Shown here one piece after another: positions 53,267 through 63,642 of a stretch of DNA of 64,000 bases. The notes under the pieces were generated by a model, which was given only the letters and a program-made list of their open reading frames with translations, had not been told where the DNA came from and searched no databases. A program made the translations under genes and the position numbers. Numbering within the stretch: the stretch's first letter is position 1; the number at the start of each line of letters is the position of its first letter. The stretch is from Variovorax gracilis (GTDB lineage: Bacteria > Pseudomonadota > Gammaproteobacteria > Burkholderiales > Burkholderiaceae_C): the NCBI RefSeq assembly GCF_030317115.1, contig NZ_JASZYF010000001.1, positions 62,001 to 126,000 on the forward strand, given 5' to 3'.

Positions 53267-53316
53267 TGCGATAATTGCGGGCTTAGCGAAAAGTGCAACA
53301 CGGCGCCGTGCCGTGT
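53267..53316 (+). promoter_or_regulatory. rpmE2 promoter and leader hairpin
   Basis: An extended -10, TGCGATAAT (53267-53275), would start transcription near 53282. The leader then forms a 7-bp stem ACACGGC / GCCGTGT with 5-nt loop at 53298-53316. A hairpin in an r-protein leader can be a protein-binding autoregulatory site; this is inference. Confidence 0.5.
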
Positions 53317-53403
53317 CATCCCCACCAGGAGACTCCGGCCAACACCATGGCTTTCGGGATTCGTGGCGGGTTTGTGGCTCTCGCATCGACCAAAGGAAAG
53401 ACC

Positions 53404-53670
53404 ATGAAAGAAGGCATTCACCCGAACTACCGCGAAGTTCTGTTCGTCGACCTGTCGAACGGCTTCAAGTTCGTGACCCGTTCGTGCGCGAACACCAAGG
53501 AAATGGGCAAGACCGACGACGGTCGTGAACTGCCTCTGTACAAGCTCGATACCTCGAGCGAATCCCACCCGTTCTACACCGGCACGCAGAAGTCGGTCGA
53601 CAACATGGGCGGTCGCGTCGAGAAGTTCCGCAACCGTTTCGGCAAGACCACCGGCGCTGCCTCCAAGTAA
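53404..53670 (+). CDS. rpmE2: 50S ribosomal protein L31 type B
   Basis: 88 aa, begins [20 protein letters not shown]. Lacks the CxxC zinc-ribbon pair of L31 type A, so it is the zinc-independent form that replaces it under zinc limitation in many bacteria. The reading frame is open for another 19 codons from an in-frame ATG at 53347 (MAFGIRGGF), but family members start at 53404, which has GGAAAGACC upstream. Confidence 0.95.
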   Translation: MKEGIHPNYREVLFVDLSNGFKFVTRSCANTKEMGKTDDGRELPLYKLDTSSESHPFYTGTQKSVDNMGGRVEKFRNRFGKTTGAASK

Positions 53671-53690
53671 GGAAGGCGCTTCCGAGTCGA

Positions 53691-53724
53691 GGGCAGCCCG
53701 GTTTACCGCGCTGCCCTTTTTCTT
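53691..53724 (+). terminator. rpmE2 intrinsic terminator
   Basis: A 7-bp GC stem GGGCAGC / GCTGCCC followed by TTTTTCTTT, 20 nt after the L31 stop. Confidence 0.88.
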
Positions 53725-53752
53725 TCCGACCTGACCACACGACCCTCTTCCG

Positions 53753-55495
53753 TTGAACCAGCCGACGCCCGCAATCGTTGCCCAGAGCGCCGTGCGCCGC
53801 CTGCCGCGCATCGCATTGCTGCTGCTGTGCGCGGCCTACCTCATGCCCGGACTGCTGGGTCGAGGGCCCTGGAAGAGCGCTGACATCGCAGCGTTCGGCT
53901 ACATGGCCGAACTCGCAAAGGGCACCGGCGGCATCGCGCGATGGCTCGATCCGATGCTGTTCGGGCTACGGCCCGAGACACCAGCGCTCATCCCCTACTG
54001 GATCGGCGCCTGGGCGATCAAGATCGCGCCCGCATGGATCAACCCCGATCTCGCGGTTCGAATCGCCTTCGCGCTGCTGTTGTGGGGCACCTTCACCGCC
54101 ACGTGGTACGCCGTGTACTACCTGGCCCGCACCCCTCGCGCACAGCCTGTGGCCTTCGCCTTCGGCGGCGAGGCGCGGCCTACCGACTACGCGCGTGCCA
54201 TCGCCGATGGCGCACTGTTGGCGCTCATCGCCTGCCTTGGCCTGGCGCAGCTAGGCCACGAGACGACCCCGGCGCTCGCACAACTGTTCTTTACATCCCA
54301 ATTGTTCTTCGGCGTCGCCGCGCTGCCCTATCGGCGCACCGGCGCGTTCATTGCATTGGCGATCGGCGCCATCGGACTCGCGCTGAGCGGCGGGCCGACC
54401 GTCGCGCTGATGCTCGGCTTCGGCTGCGTGGCGATCCTGTTCGCGGAACTCCGGCGCGCCGGCACCGAGGACACGTCGGAGACCGAGCCGACCTACGGCA
54501 AGGGCGCCATTGCGGCAGTCCTGGGCATCACAGTGCTGGCCGGCGCCTTGGCCATCGGGCTCGGCCTCCTGCAGTGGAAGATCGAACTGCCGGGCAGCCG
54601 TCCCGGCATCCGGCTGATCTCCGATCTGCGCAGCCAGGCCAAATTGCTGCTGTGGTTCACCTGGCCGGCCTGGCCGCTCACGGTGTGGACGATCTGGCGC
54701 TGGCGACGCCAGCTCACGGCACGGCACGTCGCGCTGCCGCTGTGGTTCGCGCTCGTCCCGCTGTTCGCCACCTGGACCACCAGCTTCTCCGAGCGTTCGT
54801 TGCTGCTCGCGCTCCCAGCGTTCGCGACGATGGCCGCCTTTGCGCTACCGACCTTGCGGCGCAGCGTCTCCGCGCTGATCGACTGGTTCACGCTGCTGTT
54901 CTTCACCAGTACCGCGGTGATGATCTGGGGCTACTGGATCGCCCTGCAGACCGGCTTTCCGCCCAAGATGGCCACCAGCGTCACCCGCCTGGTGCCGGGC
55001 TTCGTGCCTTCGTTCTCCTGGCTCACGCTGACCTTCGCAGTCGCCGCGACGATTGCCTGGGGCTGGCTCGTGCGCTGGCGGACCGGTCGCCACCGGGCCG
55101 CACTCTGGAAAACGCTGGTGTTGCCGGCCGGCGGCGCCGCGTTGTGCTGGTTGCTCGGCACCACGCTCTGGCTGCCGGCGCTGGACCACGCGCTGAGCTA
55201 CGCGCCGCAAGTCCGCGTCATTTCCGAGCGCGTGGGCCAGCCCTCCTGCCTTTCGACGCTCGCGCTCAGCCGGCCGCACATCGCGGCGCTGCGGCACCAT
55301 GGGCATTTCAACCTGCAGCACTTGTCGGCGGAGGGCGCCAACTGTCCCTGGCTGGTCGTCGGCCCCGACGGCGTCGGCTACCTGCACAAGATCGTGAACC
55401 TCGAAGGCTGGCGCCTCATCGGCACCTTCCGCCGCCCGACCAGCGCGAGCGACGACCTGCTGCTCTTCCAACGGACTGCACCGGCCGGTGGCTAG
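53753..55495 (+). CDS. Polytopic membrane protein, GT-C glycosyltransferase-like
   Basis: 580-aa protein with about a dozen hydrophobic helices. After the first helix comes a periplasmic loop RGPWKSADIAAFGYMAEL, comparable in place to the acidic first loop of GT-C (ArnT-type) glycosyltransferases, and the C-terminal ~90 residues are soluble. The start is TTG 53753 (no nearby ATG fits); no strong ribosome-binding site. Overlaps the MATE gene by 8 nt. Transfer of a lipid-linked sugar is possible but unproven. Confidence 0.75.
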   Translation: MNQPTPAIVAQSAVRRLPRIALLLLCAAYLMPGLLGRGPWKSADIAAFGYMAELAKGTGGIARWLDPMLFGLRPETPALIPYWIGAWAIKIAPAWINPDLAVRIAFALLLWGTFTATWYAVYYLARTPRAQPVAFAFGGEARPTDYARAIADGALLALIACLGLAQLGHETTPALAQLFFTSQLFFGVAALPYRRTGAFIALAIGAIGLALSGGPTVALMLGFGCVAILFAELRRAGTEDTSETEPTYGKGAIAAVLGITVLAGALAIGLGLLQWKIELPGSRPGIRLISDLRSQAKLLLWFTWPAWPLTVWTIWRWRRQLTARHVALPLWFALVPLFATWTTSFSERSLLLALPAFATMAAFALPTLRRSVSALIDWFTLLFFTSTAVMIWGYWIALQTGFPPKMATSVTRLVPGFVPSFSWLTLTFAVAATIAWGWLVRWRTGRHRAALWKTLVLPAGGAALCWLLGTTLWLPALDHALSYAPQVRVISERVGQPSCLSTLALSRPHIAALRHHGHFNLQHLSAEGANCPWLVVGPDGVGYLHKIVNLEGWRLIGTFRRPTSASDDLLLFQRTAPAGG

Positions 55496-56828
55496 CGAAA
55501 GGCGTGTGATCGCGCGCCACGCCGCGACGGTGCTCGTCGGCCAGTTGGCCGTGATGGCCTTTGGCGTCACCGACACGATCGTGGCGGGGCGCTATGCCGA
55601 AGGCGCGCTGGCCGCGCTTTCGGTCGGCTCGGCGATCTTCATCAGCGTCTTTGTGTCCCTGATGGGCGTCCTGCAGGCGCTGCTGCCCGTGTGGGCCGAG
55701 CTCCATGGCGCCGACCGCACGTCAGAGGTTGGCCGATCGGTACGGCAATCGCTCTATCTGTGCGGCATCACGATCGTGCTCGGCATGGCGGTGCTGCTCT
55801 TTCCGGCGCCGATGCTGGGATGGACCGAGGTGCCGCAGAGCATGCGGGCCGACGTCGAAGCCTACCTGCGCGTCCTCGCCTTCGCGCTGCCGGCCGCGCT
55901 GCTGTTCCGATTGTTCAGCACGCTCAACCAGAGCCTCGGCAAGCCGCAACTCGTGACCTGGCTGCAGCTGGCCTCGCTCGGCGTGAAGCTGCCGCTGTCG
56001 ATCTGGCTCACCTTCGGCGGCGCGGGCGTGCCGGCGATGGGGCTGGTGGGCTGCGCGTGGGCGACGCTGGTCGTCAACTACTCGATGCTCGCGGCCGCGA
56101 TCTGGCTCTTGCGCGCGGAGCCCTTCTATCGCGAGTACCGCTTCTGGCGGCGCATCGAGGCGCCCGATTGGGGCCAGATCCGGCAGTTCGCCCGGCTGGG
56201 CGTTCCCGCCGGCCTCGCGGTGCTGGTGGAGGTCACGTCGTTCACGCTGATGGCCCTCTTCATCGCGCGCCTGGGCACCGCCGCCTCGGCAGCGCACCAG
56301 ATCGCGTCGAACCTCACAGCGGTGGCCTACATGATGCCGTTGTCGCTGGCCATCGCCACCAGCGCGCGGGTCAGCTTCTGGCTCGGCGCCGGCGAAGATG
56401 TCCACGCACGCCTGGCCTGCCGGCGCGGCTTCGAGCTGACGATCTTCTTCGCCCTGCTCTTCGCGGCCTTGATGGCCCTGCTTCGCTGGCAGCTCGCAGG
56501 CATCTACTCCGGCAATTCGACGGTGATCGCCCTGGGCGCGACGCTGTTGCTGGCAACCGCCCTCTATCACCTCGCAGACGCCGTGCAGACGCTGTGCGTC
56601 TTCGTCCTGCGCTGCTACCGCGTCACGGTGATGCCCCTGATCCTCTATTGCACCCTGCTCTGGGGCGTGGGACTGGGAGGAAGCTACCTGCTGGCCTATC
56701 GCGGCCTCGGCCCCTGGCCGGCGATGCAATCGCCACTCGCGTTCTGGCTCATGAGCGCCCTGGCACTGGCGACCACGGCCGCCCTGTTCCTCGCGCTGCT
56801 GGTGTCGACCGTCAGGCGACGGCGCTGA
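55488..56828 (+). CDS. MATE family efflux transporter
   Basis: 446 aa with about twelve helices in two related halves. Family features: GQLAVMAFGVTDTIVAGRYA at the start, and AAHQIASNLTAVAYMMPLSL in the second half. Likely exports cationic drugs or metabolites with Na+ or H+ entry. The GTG start at 55488 lies inside the 3' end of the upstream membrane-protein gene. The 3' end overlaps phoR by 17 nt, convergently. Confidence 0.92.
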   Translation: MASERRVIARHAATVLVGQLAVMAFGVTDTIVAGRYAEGALAALSVGSAIFISVFVSLMGVLQALLPVWAELHGADRTSEVGRSVRQSLYLCGITIVLGMAVLLFPAPMLGWTEVPQSMRADVEAYLRVLAFALPAALLFRLFSTLNQSLGKPQLVTWLQLASLGVKLPLSIWLTFGGAGVPAMGLVGCAWATLVVNYSMLAAAIWLLRAEPFYREYRFWRRIEAPDWGQIRQFARLGVPAGLAVLVEVTSFTLMALFIARLGTAASAAHQIASNLTAVAYMMPLSLAIATSARVSFWLGAGEDVHARLACRRGFELTIFFALLFAALMALLRWQLAGIYSGNSTVIALGATLLLATALYHLADAVQTLCVFVLRCYRVTVMPLILYCTLLWGVGLGGSYLLAYRGLGPWPAMQSPLAFWLMSALALATTAALFLALLVSTVRRRR

Positions 56829-58152
56829 GCGCGGACGCCTGCCGCAGCCGTGTGAGCGGGAACACCAGCGCGAAGCGCGAGCCCTTGCCCACCGTGCTCA
56901 CGATGCGAAGCTCGCCTCCATGCCGCTGCGCGATGTGCTTCACGATCGCCAGCCCCAGCCCCGTGCCTCCCGTTTCGCGTGAGCGGCTTCGATCGATGCG
57001 ATAGAAGCGCTCCGTCAGCCGCGGAATGTGCTCGGCGGCAATGCCCGGGCCGCTGTCCTGCACCGCAAACTCGCCGCGGCCGTCGGGCAGCAGACGCCAG
57101 GTCACCGCGACCTCGCCGCCACCGGGCGTGTAGCGAATGGCGTTGCTCACGAGGTTGGACATCGCACTCTGCAATTCGGTCGGTGCGCCGGCGATTTCCG
57201 AATCGCCCTCCATCGAGAAAGAAAGTCGATGGCCTTGCGTCGACAGCCGGTTCGACAAGCCCCGGCCTTCGTCCTCGCACTGCGCCATGAGCGCGCGCAT
57301 GCGCGTCCACCGGTTCGGTGGCGGCGCGGCGCTGCCCTCCAGCCGCGAGAGGGTCAGCAGGTCGTTGACCAGCGTCTCCATGCGGTGCGACTGCTGCGCC
57401 ATGAGAGCGAGATAGCGCGAACGCTCCTCCGCGTCGAGAGGCAAGTTCTGCAGGGTCTCGACAAAGCCCGCGAGCACCGTGAGCGGCGTGCGAATCTCGT
57501 GCGAGACGTTCGCGACGAAATCCCGCCGCATCGCTTCGGCCTGCTCCAGCGACGTGATGTCGCGCGTCAGGAGCATGCGCCGGTTGCCCGCATACGGATG
57601 CACCTGGACCGACAGCCTCGCCGGGTGGCTGCGATGGCCCTGCGCCTGTGAAGGCGCATCGATCACCACGTCGCGGCTGTAGTTCCATGAGGCGAGGTAG
57701 GCCACGAAGGCCGGATCGCGCACCAGGTTGGCGAGATGCTGAAGCAGGTCGCGCTCTGCATCGATGCCGAATTGGCCGGCGGCCGTCTGGTTGCACCATT
57801 CGATGCGGCCCTGCTCGTCGAGCAGGACCACGCCGTTGGGCGATGCCTGGATGGCCGCCAGGAACTCCTGCAGCCTGTCTTCGGCTTGCCGGGCCTGCTG
57901 CTCCCTCGCGCGCAGCAGCTTGCGGATGCGCTCAGCGAGTTCGCCCCACACGCCGGGTCCGCGTGACGGCAGCCCCGCGGCATCGACGCGCAGCACCTCC
58001 AGCAGCCGCCGTGCGCGCCACGCGTCGAGCAGGAGCCACGCCACGGCGCCCAGCCATGCACCGAGCCATGCGAAACGCCAGCCGGCAATCGCCGCGGCGC
58101 AGGCGCCTCCGAGGAAGGAGGCCATCAGGAAAGTTGCGATACGAAACGGCAT
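56812..58152 (-). CDS. phoR: Phosphate regulon sensor histidine kinase
   Basis: 446 aa. Two N-terminal hydrophobic segments (about 5-45) anchor it; a PAS domain follows (about 95-180, SPNGVVLLDEQGRIEWCNQT). Then the kinase: H-box NVSHEIRTPLTVLAGF with the phospho-His, N-box SNLVSNAIRYTPGG, G1 DSGPGIA and G2 GTGLGLAIV. Last gene of the pst-pho operon. Confidence 0.95.
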   Translation of the reverse strand: MPFRIATFLMASFLGGACAAAIAGWRFAWLGAWLGAVAWLLLDAWRARRLLEVLRVDAAGLPSRGPGVWGELAERIRKLLRAREQQARQAEDRLQEFLAAIQASPNGVVLLDEQGRIEWCNQTAAGQFGIDAERDLLQHLANLVRDPAFVAYLASWNYSRDVVIDAPSQAQGHRSHPARLSVQVHPYAGNRRMLLTRDITSLEQAEAMRRDFVANVSHEIRTPLTVLAGFVETLQNLPLDAEERSRYLALMAQQSHRMETLVNDLLTLSRLEGSAAPPPNRWTRMRALMAQCEDEGRGLSNRLSTQGHRLSFSMEGDSEIAGAPTELQSAMSNLVSNAIRYTPGGGEVAVTWRLLPDGRGEFAVQDSGPGIAAEHIPRLTERFYRIDRSRSRETGGTGLGLAIVKHIAQRHGGELRIVSTVGKGSRFALVFPLTRLRQASALSAVA

Positions 58153-58196
58153 GCCGGACCATTATCCCGCCCGGTCTTCTCAGCCGGTGCGGTCTC

Positions 58197-58889
58197 TCAA
58201 ACCGTGGCCTGGGCCGTCAGCCGGTAGCCGGCACCGCGCACCGTCTCCACCATCGCCGCGGCGGGGCCGAGCGATTCGCGCAGGCGCTTGACGTGCACAT
58301 CGACCGTGCGTTCCTCGATGTAGACGTGGTCGCCCCAGACCTTGTCCAGCAGTTGCGCACGGCTGTGCACGCGCTCGGCATGCTGCATCAGGAAGCCCAG
58401 CAGCTTGAACTCGGTCGGTCCGACCTTGAGCGGGGCACCATGCCAGGTGACGCGGTGCGTCGCCGTATCGAGCGCCAGTTCGCCGATCTCGACGCGCTCG
58501 GTCACAGCCTCCGGCGCACGCCGGCGCAATACCGCCCGGATGCGCGCCAGCATTTCCTGCGTGGAGAACGGCTTCGTGATGTAGTCGTCGGCACCGGCGT
58601 CGAGGCCCGCCACCTTGTCTGGCTCGTCGCCACGGGCCGTCAACATCAGGATCGGCATCGCCTTGGTGCGCGAATCCTTGCGCCACTGGCGCGCCAGCTG
58701 CAGGCCACTCTGCCCCGGGAGCATCCAGTCCAGCAACACCAGGTCGGGCAGGAAGGCATCGATCTCGCGTTGCGCGGCGGCGCCATCTTCGGCCCAGATC
58801 GGCTCGAACCCGTTGTGGCGAAGATTGACGGCGATCAGCTCGGCGATCGAGGACTCGTCTTCAACGATCAGGATGCGGGGTTTCTTCAT
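58197..58889 (-). CDS. phoB: Phosphate regulon response regulator
   Basis: 230-aa OmpR/PhoB-type activator. Receiver domain with acidic pocket EDESS, phospho-acceptor Asp in LVLLDWMLPG (about 54) and Lys in TKPFS. C-terminal winged helix with DKVWGDHVYIEERTVDVHVK, the recognition helix that reads Pho boxes. 44 nt before phoR. Confidence 0.96.
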   Translation of the reverse strand: MKKPRILIVEDESSIAELIAVNLRHNGFEPIWAEDGAAAQREIDAFLPDLVLLDWMLPGQSGLQLARQWRKDSRTKAMPILMLTARGDEPDKVAGLDAGADDYITKPFSTQEMLARIRAVLRRRAPEAVTERVEIGELALDTATHRVTWHGAPLKVGPTEFKLLGFLMQHAERVHSRAQLLDKVWGDHVYIEERTVDVHVKRLRESLGPAAAMVETVRGAGYRLTAQATV

Positions 58890-58942
58890 GAATTTTCAGA
58901 TTCTCATTCGATTCCGTTGTCGGCGCACAGCCTGGGGTCGCG

Positions 58943-59644
58943 TCACTGGAGCTGCGCTTCGATGTCATTCATCGAAGCGTGCCGCACGTCCGCACCCTTG
59001 ACGATGTAGATGATGAACTCGGCGATGTTCTTCGCGTGGTCGCCGATGCGCTCGATGGCCTTCGCCAGGAACAGCAGGTCGAGGCTGGCGGAGATCGTGC
59101 GCGGGTCTTCCATCATGTAGGTGACCAGCTTGCGCACGAAACCATCGAACTCCTTGTCGATCAGGTCGTCGTCCTTCAGGATCGACAGCGCCGCCGCCGT
59201 GTCCAGCCGCGCGAACGCATCGAGTGCCTTGCGCAGCAGGCCCGAGGCCAGGTCGGCGGCAATGCGCAGTTCCATCGAAGGGAGCGCACGGGCCGAACCG
59301 CTCTCGATGATCGACTTGACCATGCGCGCGATCTTGTTGGCCTCGTCGCCCACGCGCTCCAGGTTGGCGGTGGTCTTGGAGATGGCGATCAGCAGGCGCA
59401 GGTCACGGGCCGTCGGTTGTCGGCGCGCGATGATCGACGACAGCTCTCGGTCGATCTCGATCTCCATCGCGTTGACGCGGTTCTCGGTTTCCATCACGCG
59501 CTCGGCGGCTTCGGAGTCGAACTGCTGGAGGGCGTACACGGCCTGGTGGATCTGGGCCTCGACCATGCCGCCGAGTTCCATCACCCGCGACGAGACGGTG
59601 TTGAGTTCGCTGTCGAACTGGCTGGAAAGATGTTTTTCGGTCAC
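58943..59644 (-). CDS. phoU: Phosphate signalling complex protein PhoU
   Basis: 233 aa, two tandem PhoU three-helix domains, each with a metal-binding E/D-rich motif (RVGDEANKIARM and RIGDHAKNIAEF). Links PstSCAB transport state to PhoR. The start is GTG 59644 with AAGGAG upstream. A 130-nt gap with a repeat-like sequence separates it from pstB. Confidence 0.95.
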   Translation of the reverse strand: MTEKHLSSQFDSELNTVSSRVMELGGMVEAQIHQAVYALQQFDSEAAERVMETENRVNAMEIEIDRELSSIIARRQPTARDLRLLIAISKTTANLERVGDEANKIARMVKSIIESGSARALPSMELRIAADLASGLLRKALDAFARLDTAAALSILKDDDLIDKEFDGFVRKLVTYMMEDPRTISASLDLLFLAKAIERIGDHAKNIAEFIIYIVKGADVRHASMNDIEAQLQ

Positions 59645-59664
59645 TGTATTTGCTCCTTGGGTCA

Positions 59665-59774
59665 GCGCGCGTCTTTTCCGGAAACACCGGAGATCCGGCT
59701 TCGCCGGGCCGCTGGTGTTGCCCCCTCGCAGGGGGTTGGCGTAGCGACACGAAGTGCGCGAGGCCTGGGGGTGA
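59665..59774 (-). repeat. Palindrome-rich intergenic sequence, candidate REP-like element
   Basis: The pstB-phoU gap contains two adjacent hairpins: CCGGCTTCGCCGG (59697-59709) and CCCCCTCGCAGGGGG (59724-59738). Clusters like this recur between genes in related Comamonadaceae genomes as I recall them, so a dispersed repeat is likely. No second full copy is in this window. Confidence 0.4.
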
Positions 59775-60554
59775 TCAACCGAACCTCCCCGTGATGTAGT
59801 CCTCGGTCTCTTTGCGCTTCGGCTTGAAGAAGAGTTCTTCGGTGGCACCGAATTCGATCAGGTCGCCCAGGTACATGTAGGCCGTGTAGTCGCTGCAGCG
59901 TGCCGCTTGCTGCATGTTGTGGGTCACGATGACCACGGTGTACTCGCTTTTCAGCTCCGCGATCAGCTCTTCGATCTTGGCCGTGGAGATCGGGTCCAGC
60001 GCCGAGCAAGGTTCGTCCAGCAGAAGCACTTCAGGCTTGATCGCGATGCCGCGTGCAATGCACAGGCGCTGCTGCTGGCCGCCGGAAAGGCCCGAGCCGC
60101 TCTGCTGCAGCTTGTCGCGCACTTCGGTCCAGAGGGCGGCTTTCTTGAGCGCCCATTCGACGCGGTCGTCCATCTCCGAAGCACTGAGGTTCTCGAACAG
60201 CTTCACGCCGAAGGCGATGTTGTCGTAGATCGACATCGGGAACGGCGTCGGCTTCTGGAACACCATGCCGACCTTGGCGCGGATCAGCGCCACGTCCTGC
60301 TTCGAGGTCAGCAGGTTCTCGCCGTCCAGGGCGATGGTGCCTTCGGCGCGCTGCTCGGGATACAACTCGAACATGCGGTTGAAGGTGCGCAGCAGGGTCG
60401 ACTTGCCGCAACCCGACGGACCGATGAAGGCCGTCACCTTGTTCTCGGGGATCTCGAGATTGATGCCCTTGAGCGCGTGGAACTTGCCGTAGTAGAAGTT
60501 CAGGTCCTTGACCGAGATCTTCGAGCGCGTCGGCTGAGCGAGTGTGGTTGCCAT
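59775..60554 (-). CDS. pstB: Phosphate ABC transporter ATP-binding protein
   Basis: 259 aa. Walker [11 protein letters not shown]-loop [11 protein letters not shown], signature LSGGQQQR, Walker [14 protein letters not shown]-loop VTHNMQQA. The start ATG 60554 is 5 nt after pstA. Confidence 0.97.
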   Translation of the reverse strand: MATTLAQPTRSKISVKDLNFYYGKFHALKGINLEIPENKVTAFIGPSGCGKSTLLRTFNRMFELYPEQRAEGTIALDGENLLTSKQDVALIRAKVGMVFQKPTPFPMSIYDNIAFGVKLFENLSASEMDDRVEWALKKAALWTEVRDKLQQSGSGLSGGQQQRLCIARGIAIKPEVLLLDEPCSALDPISTAKIEELIAELKSEYTVVIVTHNMQQAARCSDYTAYMYLGDLIEFGATEELFFKPKRKETEDYITGRFG

Positions 60555-60559
60555 GTTGT

Positions 60560-61444
60560 TCAGAGTTTGTTGCGCGTGAGGACCCGCGCGAGGATGTTGA
60601 GCGCCAGCACCGCGACGGTGATCAGGAACACGCCGGCCCAGGCCAGCTGCTGCCAGTTCTCGTACGGGCTCATCGCGAACTTGAAGATCGTCACCGGCAG
60701 GCTGGCCATCGGCTGCGACATGTCCGAGGTCCAGAACTGGTTGCTGAGCGCGGTGAAGAGCAGCGGCGCGGTCTCGCCGGCGATGCGCGCCACGGCCAGC
60801 AGCACACCGGTGACCACCCCTGCACGCGCGGCGCGCAGCGTGATGCTCAGGATGACCTTCCACTTCGGCGTGCCCAGGGCATAGGCCGCTTCGCGCAGGC
60901 CGGCGGGCACCAGTTGCAGCATGTTCTCGGTCGTGCGGATCACGACCGGGATCACGATCAGCGCCAGCGCCATCGCACCAGCCAGGCCCGAGAAAGACTT
61001 GAAGTACGCCACCACCACCGCGTAGACGAACAGGCCGATCACGATCGACGGTGCAGACAGCAGGATGTCGTTGACGAAGCGGACGATGTTCGAGAGCCAG
61101 CCCTTGGGGTTGTACTCGGCCAGGTAGATGCCGGCCATGATGCCGATCGGCGTGCCGACGAAGGTGGCGAGCAGCACCATCGCCAGCGAGCCGAAGATCG
61201 CATTCGCGATGCCTCCGGCCTCGTTCGGCGGCGGCGTCATTTCGGTGAGCGTGGCGATCGTCAGGCCGCCGATGCCCAGGCGCAGCGTTTCCCACAGGAT
61301 CCAGATCAGCCAGAACACGCCGAAGGCCATCGCGGCCATCGACAGCGTCAGGGCAATGATGTTGAGGCGCTTGCGCCCCGCGAACTTGGATGCGCGGGTC
61401 TCGTCGAGCGCCTTGGCGTTCAGGAGTCGTTCGGCGGTGCTCAC
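60560..61444 (-). CDS. pstA: Phosphate ABC transporter permease
   Basis: 294 aa with about six helices; EAA loop [23 protein letters not shown] start at 61444 in a GTGA overlap with pstC. Forms the transport channel with PstC. Confidence 0.95.
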   Translation of the reverse strand: MSTAERLLNAKALDETRASKFAGRKRLNIIALTLSMAAMAFGVFWLIWILWETLRLGIGGLTIATLTEMTPPPNEAGGIANAIFGSLAMVLLATFVGTPIGIMAGIYLAEYNPKGWLSNIVRFVNDILLSAPSIVIGLFVYAVVVAYFKSFSGLAGAMALALIVIPVVIRTTENMLQLVPAGLREAAYALGTPKWKVILSITLRAARAGVVTGVLLAVARIAGETAPLLFTALSNQFWTSDMSQPMASLPVTIFKFAMSPYENWQQLAWAGVFLITVAVLALNILARVLTRNKL

Positions 61445-62511
61445 GATTTCGTCCCTTCGCTCTTGCGCATCTGCATCAGCAGCACCTTCGACAGCGACAG
61501 CACCACGAAGGTGATGAAGAACAGCACGAGGCCCAGGTACATCAGCGAGGCCTGGTGCAGCCCCGCCCCGGCTTCGGCGAACTCGTTGGCCAGCACCGAG
61601 GTGATGCTGTTGGCCGCCTCGAAAACCGAGAGTGAATTGAGCTGGTTGGTGTTGCCGATCACGAAGGTGACGGCCATCGTCTCGCCCAGTGCGCGGCCGA
61701 GGCCGAGCATGATGCCGCCGATCACGCCGGCCTTGGTGTAGGGCAGCACGACCTTCGAGACCACTTCCCAGGTGGTGGAGCCGAGCCCGTAGGCCGATTC
61801 CTTGAGCAACGGCGGAGTCACCTCGAACACGTCGCGCATCACCGAGGCGATGAACGGAATGATCATGATCGCGAGGATGATGCCCGCCGACAGGATGCCG
61901 ATGCCCACGGGAGGCCCCGACACCAGCGCACCCAGGTAAGGCACGCCGGCAAACAGTTTCTGCAGCGGCTGCTGCACGTAGGTGGACAGGATCGGCCCGA
62001 ACACCAGCAAGCCCCACATGCCGTAGACGATGGACGGCACGGCCGCCAGCAGTTCGATCGCCGTGCCGAGCGGGCGCTTGAGCCATGCCGGCGACATCTC
62101 GGTGAGGAAGAGCGCGATGCCGAAGCTCACCGGCACGGCGATCACCAGTGCGATGAGCGAGGTGGCCAGAGTGCCGTAGATCATCACCAGGCCGCCGTAC
62201 TCGTTCTGCACCGGATCCCACACGCTGCTGGTGAGGAAGCCGAGGCCGAACTTCGAGATGGCGGGCCAGGCGCCGACCAGCAGGGACAGGAGGATGCCGA
62301 TGAGCATCGCCAGCGTCAGCAACGCCGCGCCCTTGGCGGCCCAGCCGAAGAGGCGGTCGGTGGTGGCGCCGGTGCGCGGCCGCTTGGCCGGCGGCGGGCT
62401 CGCGGTGGCGCGGGCGCGCTCGGCAGCGAGGTCGAGCGGATTGGCACTTGCAGGGAAAGTGGATGACACAGGTCGCTCCGAAAGCGGCGCGCGATCAAGC
62501 GGAGTGCTCAT
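61441..62511 (-). CDS. pstC: Phosphate ABC transporter permease
   Basis: 356 aa, longer than E. coli PstC owing to a ~50-residue Pro/Ala/Arg-rich cytoplasmic N-terminus ([15 protein letters not shown]). Six helices and EAA loop [20 protein letters not shown]. Starts 23 nt after pstS. Confidence 0.95.
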   Translation of the reverse strand: MSTPLDRAPLSERPVSSTFPASANPLDLAAERARATASPPPAKRPRTGATTDRLFGWAAKGAALLTLAMLIGILLSLLVGAWPAISKFGLGFLTSSVWDPVQNEYGGLVMIYGTLATSLIALVIAVPVSFGIALFLTEMSPAWLKRPLGTAIELLAAVPSIVYGMWGLLVFGPILSTYVQQPLQKLFAGVPYLGALVSGPPVGIGILSAGIILAIMIIPFIASVMRDVFEVTPPLLKESAYGLGSTTWEVVSKVVLPYTKAGVIGGIMLGLGRALGETMAVTFVIGNTNQLNSLSVFEAANSITSVLANEFAEAGAGLHQASLMYLGLVLFFITFVVLSLSKVLLMQMRKSEGTKS

Positions 62512-62534
62512 GGCCGCGCGCCGTTCTTGTTGGC

Positions 62535-63578
62535 TTACTTGAGCGCGGCGACGGGCTTGCCCGACGCGTCCTTGATATCGCCCCAGGCGACGACGATCAC
62601 GCTCTTGACCTTGTCGGGCATCGGCACGTAGTCGAGCTCGGCGGCGGTCTTGTCGCCGTTCTTGTAGGCCCAGTCGAAGAAGCGGAGCGTCGTGGCGGCT
62701 TGCGCGGGCTTGTCCTGCGCCTTGTGCATCAGGATGAAGGTCGCGCCGGTGATGGGCCACGAATCCTTGCCCGGCTGGTCGGTCAGCACCTGATAGAAGG
62801 TCTTCGACCAGTCGGCACCTGCAGCGGCGGCCTTGAAGGCCGAGTCGTCCGGAGACACGAAGCTGCCGTCCTTGTTCTGCATTTGCGCGTACGTCATCTT
62901 GTTCTGCTTGACGTAGGCGTATTCGACGTAGCCGATCGAGTTCGGCAGGCGGTTCACGAAGGCCGCGACGCCTTCATTGCCCTTGCCGCCGGCGCCGTTG
63001 GGCCAGTTGACGGCCGTGCCGTCCCCGACCTTGGTCTTCCACTCCGGATTGGCCTTGCTCAGGTAGTTCGTGAACAGGAAGGTGGTGCCCGAACCATCGG
63101 CGCGACGCACCGTGGCGATGGCGGCGTCGGGAAGCGCGAGCGAGGCGTTGAGGGCCTTGATCGCAGGGTCGTTCCACTTCGTGATCTTGCCCAGGTAGAT
63201 GTCGCCGAGAACCGCGCCGCTCAACTTCAGCTCGCCGGGCTTGATGCCCTGGATGTTGACCACGGGAACCACGCCGCCGATGACAGTGGGAAACTGCATC
63301 AGGCCCTTGGTTTTCAGCTCATCGTCGGTCAGGGGCATGTCGGAAGCGCCGAAATCGACCGTCTTCGCGTCGATCTGCTTGATGCCTGCGCCGGAACCGA
63401 CGGACTGGTAGTTGATCTTGGCGCCAGTGGCCTTGTTGAAGTCGGAGGCCCACTTCGAGTAGAGCGGCGCCGGGAAGCTGGCACCGGCGCCGGTGGCTGC
63501 ATCCTGGGCAAAGGCCGGAGCGTGGGCGAAAGCCATGGCCAGGAGGCCGGCGGCTGCGAATTTGAACGTCGTTTTCAT
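62535..63578 (-). CDS. pstS: Phosphate ABC transporter substrate-binding protein
   Basis: 347-aa periplasmic phosphate-binding protein. Signal peptide to about residue 24 (AHAPAFA-Q). Phosphate-site motifs [32 protein letters not shown] and [15 protein letters not shown] 63578 follows AAAGGAAG. First gene of pstSCAB-phoU-phoBR, preceded by a Pho box. Confidence 0.97.
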   Translation of the reverse strand: MKTTFKFAAAGLLAMAFAHAPAFAQDAATGAGASFPAPLYSKWASDFNKATGAKINYQSVGSGAGIKQIDAKTVDFGASDMPLTDDELKTKGLMQFPTVIGGVVPVVNIQGIKPGELKLSGAVLGDIYLGKITKWNDPAIKALNASLALPDAAIATVRRADGSGTTFLFTNYLSKANPEWKTKVGDGTAVNWPNGAGGKGNEGVAAFVNRLPNSIGYVEYAYVKQNKMTYAQMQNKDGSFVSPDDSAFKAAAAGADWSKTFYQVLTDQPGKDSWPITGATFILMHKAQDKPAQAATTLRFFDWAYKNGDKTAAELDYVPMPDKVKSVIVVAWGDIKDASGKPVAALK

Positions 63579-63642
63579 GATGCTTCCTTTGAACTGCACA
63601 AGGTCCCCCTGCGGGGCTTGGCACGGACTCTAGAAAGCTTGT

